The notes under the pieces were generated by a model, which saw nothing but the letters and a program-made list of their open reading frames with translations, was not told the origin of the DNA and made no database searches. The position numbers were made by a program, and so were the translations under genes. From the IMG/VR virus record IMGVR_UViG_3300035661_003553, positions 1-37,934 of that record: DNA of 37,934 nucleotides, one strand, 5' to 3'. Below, piece after piece: positions 22,843 to 29,695 of this stretch. How positions within the stretch are numbered: the stretch's first letter is position 1; each line of letters starts with the position of its first letter. Origin of the DNA: a virus.

Positions 22843-24728
22843 AGCAACTCACCATAAAGAGCGGCTTGAGATAAAAAACCCTCTTCTGGAATATCCTCGA
22901 TGTTTATCCAGATAGATGCCGCTTGACCAGTAAGATAGATTGGAGAATTACCTGCAACTAGATTAATTAAAATCCTTATTTCGCCATACTTTAAATTCTG
23001 CACTGGGTATCCCTGCATTGGAATATCTACAATATAATATACTTTCTTTGGCGCCAAAAGACCCAAATAATATCCTAACTTTGTAACTTCGCTTACGTTG
23101 ACAACTAACGTAATGGAACTAGCCGCCCTCTTAATAGCCTGCCATTTTTTTGATTCAGCTTGATTAAAATTTTCATAAATAGTTGTTATGATTTGAGTAG
23201 AGACCTGAGAACCCGTTAATAATATTGGAGATAAATTATCTTTTGCTAATAGGACTTCTGCGTATGAAGCCCTATATTTTGGATCATTAAAATCATCAAG
23301 GGCCAAAAATACCACAATCTCAGATTTGGGATGGCTCCCTAATTCCATCACTGGATCTGGGCTGGGTGGAGAAGTGGAAGAGGAAGGAACAATAGATTTC
23401 TTGGGAGGAAGTAGTATAACATTCTGTTGTAATATTCTCATTGGAGTCGGGGGAACAGGTAAAATACTTGGCTGAGTAACTACCTCATGGGTCCCAGGGG
23501 AGGTCGACAACGTAGCTTTCTGTCCAGATAAAAGTCTTCTAGCTGCGGCCCTATCAATCTTCCCTGTTTTGGGAATAGAGACAGGGTGGGTGGATGTTAC
23601 TACTGAGCTTACTTTAGGAACTGCCCCACGAGAAGAAGGCTTAGATTTAATACCTAAATGCTCATGCATCACATTGTGTAACCCAGTAATAATATCTTTC
23701 CAATTATATTTCTTAACAGTCTCAAATCCATTTGCAATTTTAGGAATAGTTCCCTCATAATGTTCATACACCAGCCTCATTTGTCGTCCCAAATCATCCA
23801 CGTCAGGTTCTCCGATTAAAGCCCCACGTTGGTATTGCCAGTATTGCATTTGATGTGTAGCTTCTACTTCTTTGGTGGCAACCATATAAGCATTATCATC
23901 ATTTAGAAAGTCTAAATGACCACCATATGCTGTTGCTATTACTGGTATACCGCAAGCCATAGCCTCTAACGTCGTCATACCAAAGCCTTCTGAACGACTA
24001 GGGGCGACATAAGCGTGGGCAGAATTATATAATGACGCTAGGTTATGATACACCTGATCTATTACCATCAGCTCTGGTAGATCTTTATTAGGAAACATTG
24101 ATTTTATTTCGTAAATAGTTTTGTCTATGTCGATCACAAAGCTCTGCGGAGGAGAAGAACGACGAGACGTTTTTAAAATAAGCCTTACTGGGTCTGAAGC
24201 ATTAAAATTTTGAAAATAAGCCTTTAAAAGTAGATCTATGCCCTTTCTCACGTGTGGGATAGCACAATATAAAAAGTTAAATTTATCTTTTGGTATTGAC
24301 GGAGATATGCCTGGATGAAAAATATTGGTATCAACTCCATATGGCATCACTACTATTTTGTCGGAGATTACGCCATTGTTACGCAGGATATTTGCCGCAT
24401 AAGTAGAGGCTGGAAATACTAAACTAGCTTGCTGATTGATAGTAGCTGCCCAACCAGAAGGCAATAATGACGACTCATAATTATAAATAAGAAATTTGGT
24501 TTTCTGGGAAATGGAAGGGAGGCGATGCGGGACAGTATACCCTAAAAAGACAGGATCTGTTAGTTGAGTGGAAGCTAGAGACACAATTTCTGGGGGGACA
24601 TTTTCCCACCCATTTGTGCTTGAGACTCTAATCCTGTTCCCTAATAATAGTAAATTGGAAATTACATTTCTTGCAACAACCGACCACGATGAAATCGAAC
24701 CAACATAAGCGTTGTACAGAATATCCAT
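22839..24728 (-). CDS. GT4-type glycosyltransferase with long C-terminal extension
   Basis: The 629-residue protein has an N-terminal GT-B glycosyltransferase (about 1-350): a VMPYGVDTNIFHPG segment at 127-140, and SRSEGFGMTTLEAMACG with the E-x7-E pair Glu247/Glu255. A Pro/Ser-rich linker (about 365-455) follows, then a separate alpha/beta domain (456-629) that I do not recognise and that could bind the acceptor or a partner enzyme. It overlaps the next glycosyltransferase by 4 nt, so the two probably act in one pathway. It is the first gene after the TnpB element. AAGG lies just before the ATG. Confidence 0.87.
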   Translation of the reverse strand: MDILYNAYVGSISSWSVVARNVISNLLLLGNRIRVSSTNGWENVPPEIVSLASTQLTDPVFLGYTVPHRLPSISQKTKFLIYNYESSLLPSGWAATINQQASLVFPASTYAANILRNNGVISDKIVVMPYGVDTNIFHPGISPSIPKDKFNFLYCAIPHVRKGIDLLLKAYFQNFNASDPVRLILKTSRRSSPPQSFVIDIDKTIYEIKSMFPNKDLPELMVIDQVYHNLASLYNSAHAYVAPSRSEGFGMTTLEAMACGIPVIATAYGGHLDFLNDDNAYMVATKEVEATHQMQYWQYQRGALIGEPDVDDLGRQMRLVYEHYEGTIPKIANGFETVKKYNWKDIITGLHNVMHEHLGIKSKPSSRGAVPKVSSVVTSTHPVSIPKTGKIDRAAARRLLSGQKATLSTSPGTHEVVTQPSILPVPPTPMRILQQNVILLPPKKSIVPSSSTSPPSPDPVMELGSHPKSEIVVFLALDDFNDPKYRASYAEVLLAKDNLSPILLTGSQVSTQIITTIYENFNQAESKKWQAIKRAASSITLVVNVSEVTKLGYYLGLLAPKKVYYIVDIPMQGYPVQNLKYGEIRILINLVAGNSPIYLTGQAASIWINIEDIPEEGFLSQAALYGELL

Positions 24729-24765
24729 GATCCTTCTCTTTTCTGTCTTATTTTATATCGTATAT

Positions 24766-24836
24766 CTAATTTGGCCCCTATCGATACAAGTTGGAATGTT
24801 ATAATTGCCATTGACATCATAACTGACCTGACGTAC
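24766..24836 (-). repeat. Second copy of the 3' end of the 1.2-kaa gene, beyond the IS element
   Basis: About 55 of the first 57 bases (24766-24822) match 26034-26090. In one frame it encodes YDVNGNYNIPTCIDRGQI and then a TAA. Together with 25987-26009 it forms the interrupted second copy of a 118-bp tandem repeat. Confidence 0.85.
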
Positions 24837-24837
24837 T

Positions 24838-24857
24838 CCCACGGTTAAAACCGTGGG
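24838..24857 (-). ncRNA. Right-end hairpin / 3' part of a probable TnpB guide RNA
   Basis: In this family the guide RNA spans the end of tnpB and the right end of the element, with the guide taken from flanking DNA below 24837. The hairpin CCCACGG-CCGTGGG lies where expected. The RNA 5' boundary (perhaps within 24868-24990) cannot be fixed from sequence alone. Confidence 0.5.
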
Positions 24858-24867
24858 GGTTCTAAAG

Positions 24868-25902
24868 TTAGATAAGATGAAAAACTACATCATCTATTCC
24901 AGAGCTTTCTAGGGACATCAGTGTTCCCTTTGCGCGGCGCTCTTTCGCCGCGCAATTGACTATGACAGATGCTTTTGCAATGTTAAATCCTGCATTAGCA
25001 TCTGCATGGTCAAGATGTCCGCAATGCGGACATCTGAAGCTTTTTCCTTTTCTATTTCCTAGCTCTCCACATTTTGAACAAGTCTGGCTAGTATTAAAAG
25101 GATTCACTTCTTCTACAGGTATTCCTTGCAAAAGAGCTTTATATTTTATGAATGATTTCAATTGATAAAAAGCCCAAGAGTTCAAGGAATAGCGTTTAGT
25201 TGTGTCTTTTATATTTCTTGTTTTGCGTCTAATCCCACTTAAGTCTTCTAGCTTAATTCCACAATTATTTTTAACTGCTTCCTGAACAATTGTCCTTGAT
25301 ATTTTATGATTCAAGTCTCTTACTATCCGAGATTCTCTGTTCTTGACTTGTTTTAATTGTCTGTAAGCTTTCTTCTTTTGAAGTTTTTCTCTAATGCTTT
25401 TGTATTTTAAATGAGTATGTTGTGCTTTCTTTCCTAGTTTTAAAACTTTCCCTGTGATAGGATTGGAGATCACGGCGCAATGCGCCGTCTCATTTAAGTC
25501 TATTCCAAGGTATCCTTGAATGTCTTGTTTTGGCGGCTCTGCCGCCGAAATACTAACATAAGCATAAGTATTATCTAGCTCAATTTGATTAACCTTGATA
25601 AAATCTTGAAACCGATAATTGAGTCTTAACTTAAGACTAGGAATGTAAATCGTCTGATTGGTTTTATCAACTGATATTCCCTGGTTTGGAATGGTTAGTT
25701 TAACGTTCTTAACTTTTTTTGCTTTATGATTTCTTGAGTATTTTCTTAAAATTTGATTTGAGATAATAGACTTTAATCCAAATTGAGAAACATCTTTACT
25801 TGAAATAGTTCGATATTTTAAAGCGTATTCTGCGACGCTACGCGCCGCAGAAAGCTCTGAAGAAAAATCACGAGAGTGTTTTATTTTATACGTTAAAATC
25901 AT
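24868..25902 (-). CDS. tnpB: TnpB RNA-guided nuclease
   Basis: The 344-residue protein is an apparently intact TnpB. RuvC residues are Asp135 (GIDLN), Glu219 (KLEDL) and Asp301 (HADANAG). The zinc finger has Cys275/Cys278 and Cys291/Cys294. With its guide RNA it would cut DNA next to a motif matching the insertion site, here probably ending TTAC, helping the element persist. It runs in the same direction as phage genes but is clearly an insertion. The coding sequence carries four GC-rich palindromes unlike its AT-rich background. Confidence 0.94.
   Translation of the reverse strand: MILTYKIKHSRDFSSELSAARSVAEYALKYRTISSKDVSQFGLKSIISNQILRKYSRNHKAKKVKNVKLTIPNQGISVDKTNQTIYIPSLKLRLNYRFQDFIKVNQIELDNTYAYVSISAAEPPKQDIQGYLGIDLNETAHCAVISNPITGKVLKLGKKAQHTHLKYKSIREKLQKKKAYRQLKQVKNRESRIVRDLNHKISRTIVQEAVKNNCGIKLEDLSGIRRKTRNIKDTTKRYSLNSWAFYQLKSFIKYKALLQGIPVEEVNPFNTSQTCSKCGELGNRKGKSFRCPHCGHLDHADANAGFNIAKASVIVNCAAKERRAKGTLMSLESSGIDDVVFHLI
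24931..24954. repeat. GC-rich palindrome in tnpB (9-bp stem)
   Basis: TGCGCGGCG and CGCCGCGCA around a CTCTTT loop. One of four such palindromes in this gene; the others are at 25472-25488, 25532-25546 and 25828-25852. Confidence 0.7.
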
Positions 25903-25986
25903 ATATATTATTCAAAAACATTAATAGGCAATAGTTTCCGCAATTCATCCCCAAGTTAAAACTGGGACTTTCTTGTGGAAGGACTC

Positions 25987-26125
25987 GTAATATACCGCAC
26001 CTACCTCAGGACATCGGGGAAGACGGCGCATAGCTAATTTGGCCCCTATCGATACAAGTTGGCATGTTATAATTGCCATTGACATCATAAGTGAAGACCG
26101 TATAATAATATACTGCACCTGCCTC
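25987..26125 (-). repeat. 118-bp imperfect tandem duplication at the 3' end of the large gene
   Basis: GAGGCAGGTGC starting at 26125 recurs as GAGGTAGGTGC starting at 26007, a period of 118 bp, which is not a multiple of three. The second copy continues across the IS element into 24836-24766. Confidence 0.8.
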
Positions 26126-29100
26126 AAATTGGACAGCGGGAGACGTAGATGACTCAGCAAAAACCGCATCTCCTCCCGAAGAAAGCTTATAGAGTTCCCG
26201 ATAGCCATGTGTAAAGTTATCTACTCCATCAATAATAGCTGAGCTAGTCCCAGGACCAACATTAACTATCGAATTAAGGTTAGGCGTTAGAACTGAATCA
26301 TATAAAATATACATTGGGTCGTTCGCGTTAAATGGTTCAACAAAGTTAGTAGCATAACGATGCTGAGATACATAAATCCTTACACCGTATAAAGAAGCAT
26401 CATTCGGATTGACCCACGAAAGAGCCACGCTATCATACTGTGTGCCATGATTGCCACTGGCCTGTTGTAAGATGGACAATTGGCAAATGGGGCCTGGCGG
26501 AAGGGCATTTCCAATACCATATTCTGCCATAGCACATCTATCTGCATAGCTAAAATGGCCAGCGTCGTTATAGGTGAAGAGAGTATAATAGTAGATAAGG
26601 TTATAAGACATGCCATTGTTACAAGACGCAGCATTAAAACCACGCTCACAGCCAACAAAACCGGCCGAATAAGCGGTGCCTGAATAAGCATCTACATAAC
26701 AAGTGCACTCTTTATTGAGAACCAACTGTTGTCTTGGTACCAGATACAGACTTTGATTATAATACGCCACAATAGGCTTAATATCTGCCGTAGAGGTCTC
26801 GTCTACCACAGACAAGAAAAGTTCTGATGGAGATAAAGTAGAGCTATCTCCTATAGCGATTGAACTACCGACAATATCAATAAATTGCAATGAGAAGGCG
26901 CCAGATGCCACCGTCGCGGGAGTCGCCGAGTCGTTAGCCCCAATATAGTCAAATAGGGTGTCCATGGGGACCTCTGACCCATTCACTACTGTTAAAGGTG
27001 TGAGATCGATAGAGTTAGAAGGGACTATTTGGTTTATAGCCCCATTGCGATAATTAGCAATCCACTGTGGTTTAAGCGAAAGCCTGCCAAATGGCACCGT
27101 AGATGTATTTAACATGCTGATTGAGGGAGAGGTTAAAATAGAGGTCGAATCTGCAATATAATTAGATATTGCTTGACCGTTTTCGTAAAGCGGAGCAGAG
27201 GTCACCGCCAAACCAGTCTTAAAGCCCGTACCTGTCTCATTTTTAAGAATTAGTGTTAAGGCCCCAATTTGTGGATGAGTAGAAGCAAATCCATCATACA
27301 CCCTAATACACAAATACAAATACCCAGTTGGAAGATCTTTATAAACAAGTACAGGATCCCAAGGATGTGGATCAGGAAGTGGATCCCAAGGACGTGAACC
27401 CCCAGAGTACATAAGAGCAGACGGACTGCGCGTAGGAGGTGAGGGATTCTTGCTAGGTTCACCAATCTGAGATGGTATAGTGAGGGGGAGTACAATCTTA
27501 ATACTATTAGAAGAGACATTCATAGTATCTGCGTTTGCAGCTTGATAATCTCTAAGCAAACTAATCGAACCATTGGCATACACCAAGTCAACATCAAAAC
27601 GTGGATGAAGAATTGCCGAGCTTAAATTGAAAGCTGATAGGGTAACATTAAAATCATTGCCAGGAACTACTGAATATTCCACAACACCATTTAAACTATT
27701 AAGAGTCCCATCGATAGCACTAACTAATTCCATAGGAAGACTTGGAAGGGCCGAGTTGAGCCCCCTTCTTCTTCCAATAATGCCAGCATCTGCAGTATCA
27801 GAACTACAACATGGGTTAGCTTGTCCGACTGGATCAAAGTTGTAGACGCGCCCATCGGTGGTTGTGAATGTGCGCTCTGACGCGGCAATAATAACTCCAT
27901 CGTCTATAGAGCGAGGATAGTCCTCCGTGGATCGCACTATGACTATTCCCCGATAAGAGGTTGGGTCGACTGGAGGAGTCCACTGTAACCTTACCCTTAA
28001 GCCCATATTCGCATTGACACAAGCTCCCACTGTTGTAGAGGCATTAAGTGTTCTGGGAACTGAAGTAACGTCCGCGCTAGCAATAACGTTCTGGGGCATG
28101 GGAGGAATAATATTAATCTTTTTTAAGGTGCCAGCATCATCTGCATAAAATAAATACTTCCCCATGTGTGGAGTCGTTAAAGTTATACCAAAAGCACTAT
28201 CAAAAACCGAAAGATGATTTCTATCTACACAACCAGTCTTAAATATACTACTGGGGACCCCACCTTCAGAGTTAATGTATATAGGGGCCAGAGCTAAATC
28301 GTTATTAACCTGCGGAACAACTAGATTTGCATTGTATGTGGTAGACACTGCTCTACCTGGGGGTTCGTCTAATACACCATATTTAAGCGACTGAGCATGA
28401 GGAATAAATACCCTAGCATCTTCAATTTTTATAAGACCAGGAGACCAATTCCCAGCAATTGCAGCTGCATTGATATCGCAAGGCGGCTCATATAAACCTT
28501 TAATCGTTTTAATGTTTTCATCTGTAACATAAGCTAATACCAACCAGCTGTCACGCTCTGAGCTTGACATTGCGGCCCATAGTTTCTCAGTAGTTACAGA
28601 AACCTCTATGACTTCCGCTGTTGCCGTCGCATTGGGATTACCAGTCCTAGGATTAGGCTGGAATTCCATATCCACTTCGCGAATGCGAGCGATAACCATA
28701 TTCCTACCATCGCCACTTTGCCCTACTGCTCCAGCGCTGGCAAGACTTTTAACATGGGCCAAATCTATATTTCCTAAATGATATCTAACCAAATTACCAT
28801 TTGAATCTTGCACGTAAATAGGATTGTTAACGGAAGAACCGGCAATGATACTATCGCCAGGTAAAACCTCTATTGTGTCAGAAAAAATTTGATAAGCTAT
28901 TGAATCACCACTATAGTTAATCCACAGACCGGTACTAGGATCAAATTTAGTAACATACCCATCTAGATTGGCTAAATTATTTCCAAAATTTCCATGTATC
29001 TTCAAATTACCAGTAGTTGAATAGTTACGTCCAATTACTATGGCATAATACTGCCCTGGCACAATCAAGGAACGACCATCTATATTTGACACCAGCGGTT

Positions 29101-29662
29101 CAGTCGCAAAATCAACGTCAATATATGGGAAAGAATTATTAATCGTGTTATGGTCTAAAACCCGCCTAGCTAAAACCTGAGACGAAGGCTCAGTGGTAAG
29201 AGGGTCGGTTCCAGTGGGCAAAGTCGAATTGCAATTACAGCTATTGCTTGATACACAATTAGTGCCTACCAGTGGCCTAATTTCTACAAAAATTTCACCG
29301 AACACAATGCCTGGTGCAACATCCACCAACATCCATAGCCTTACTTTCTGGATATTGTTGCTTCTGGCGTAAAACTTTTGGGCGTATAAGATTCTGGGAT
29401 CGTCACTTGCCGCTATAGTAATAGGGTTATTGGCTTGAGTGGACGTTTGAAAGTCCAAATATGCACTATTATTACGATAGGAATCAACAACCACTCTCAT
29501 TGCGTTTAAATCATATGGAGTAGGATTTACTACTCCATTATTAAACATAGACAGAATAAGAGCGGTGCGCTTTGCCGCATCGTATGTAACAATGCGCTGG
29601 AGATTGTCCTTATATATGTTTTGATTCGAATAGAAGATCGGTTTCAATATAGTATCGCTCAT
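26006..29662 (-). CDS. Large virion-type protein with fibronectin-like repeats
   Basis: The product is about 1218 residues. It is rich in Ser, Thr, Asn and beta strands, with no enzyme motif. Several fibronectin-III-like units are visible in the C-terminal third: SWVNPND then YGVRIYVSQ, and twice YYYT(L/V)FTY followed by a Cys-containing turn. A Cys-rich patch (NCNST) lies near residue 160. Probably a tail fibre, baseplate or adhesin subunit. The ATG at 29660-29662 is chosen because GGGGA lies 5 nt upstream; upstream ATG and TTG codons overlap that site. Its last codons were altered: the 3' end is tandemly duplicated out of frame and the second copy is split by the TnpB element. Confidence 0.8.
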   Translation of the reverse strand: MSDTILKPIFYSNQNIYKDNLQRIVTYDAAKRTALILSMFNNGVVNPTPYDLNAMRVVVDSYRNNSAYLDFQTSTQANNPITIAASDDPRILYAQKFYARSNNIQKVRLWMLVDVAPGIVFGEIFVEIRPLVGTNCVSSNSCNCNSTLPTGTDPLTTEPSSQVLARRVLDHNTINNSFPYIDVDFATEPLVSNIDGRSLIVPGQYYAIVIGRNYSTTGNLKIHGNFGNNLANLDGYVTKFDPSTGLWINYSGDSIAYQIFSDTIEVLPGDSIIAGSSVNNPIYVQDSNGNLVRYHLGNIDLAHVKSLASAGAVGQSGDGRNMVIARIREVDMEFQPNPRTGNPNATATAEVIEVSVTTEKLWAAMSSSERDSWLVLAYVTDENIKTIKGLYEPPCDINAAAIAGNWSPGLIKIEDARVFIPHAQSLKYGVLDEPPGRAVSTTYNANLVVPQVNNDLALAPIYINSEGGVPSSIFKTGCVDRNHLSVFDSAFGITLTTPHMGKYLFYADDAGTLKKINIIPPMPQNVIASADVTSVPRTLNASTTVGACVNANMGLRVRLQWTPPVDPTSYRGIVIVRSTEDYPRSIDDGVIIAASERTFTTTDGRVYNFDPVGQANPCCSSDTADAGIIGRRRGLNSALPSLPMELVSAIDGTLNSLNGVVEYSVVPGNDFNVTLSAFNLSSAILHPRFDVDLVYANGSISLLRDYQAANADTMNVSSNSIKIVLPLTIPSQIGEPSKNPSPPTRSPSALMYSGGSRPWDPLPDPHPWDPVLVYKDLPTGYLYLCIRVYDGFASTHPQIGALTLILKNETGTGFKTGLAVTSAPLYENGQAISNYIADSTSILTSPSISMLNTSTVPFGRLSLKPQWIANYRNGAINQIVPSNSIDLTPLTVVNGSEVPMDTLFDYIGANDSATPATVASGAFSLQFIDIVGSSIAIGDSSTLSPSELFLSVVDETSTADIKPIVAYYNQSLYLVPRQQLVLNKECTCYVDAYSGTAYSAGFVGCERGFNAASCNNGMSYNLIYYYTLFTYNDAGHFSYADRCAMAEYGIGNALPPGPICQLSILQQASGNHGTQYDSVALSWVNPNDASLYGVRIYVSQHRYATNFVEPFNANDPMYILYDSVLTPNLNSIVNVGPGTSSAIIDGVDNFTHGYRELYKLSSGGDAVFAESSTSPAVQFEAGAVYYYTVFTYDVNGNYNMPTCIDRGQISYAPSSPMS

Positions 29663-29695
29663 AGTCATCCCCAAGAGTTGATATTTTATTAATAG

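Larger units (their letters stand above)
24837..25986 (-). mobile_element. IS200/IS605-family element carrying only tnpB
   Basis: About 1150 bp on the minus strand. The left end follows TTAC (25987-25990) and carries an imperfect hairpin (25949-25966, CCCAGTT with AACTTGGG). The right end has a strong hairpin (24838-24857, CCCACGG with CCGTGGG) just past tnpB. No tnpA is present, so movement would need a partner transposase. Removing 24837-25986 joins a continuous frame that is homologous over the junction to the neighbouring intact repeat, which supports the boundaries. The right-end region and the 3' part of tnpB should encode the guide RNA (reRNA). Confidence 0.88.

Noticed and set aside
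24766-26130. Duplicate 3' gene end as a template/variable pair of a diversity-generating retroelement
   Set aside because: No reverse transcriptase is present, and the differences between copies are not concentrated at adenines. A tandem duplication split by an IS explains it.
25945-26208. An 87-codon frame spanning the left end of the IS element
   Set aside because: It is a shadow frame crossing the duplicated gene end and the IS left end. Only its VGAVYY part is meaningful, as the interrupted second repeat copy.
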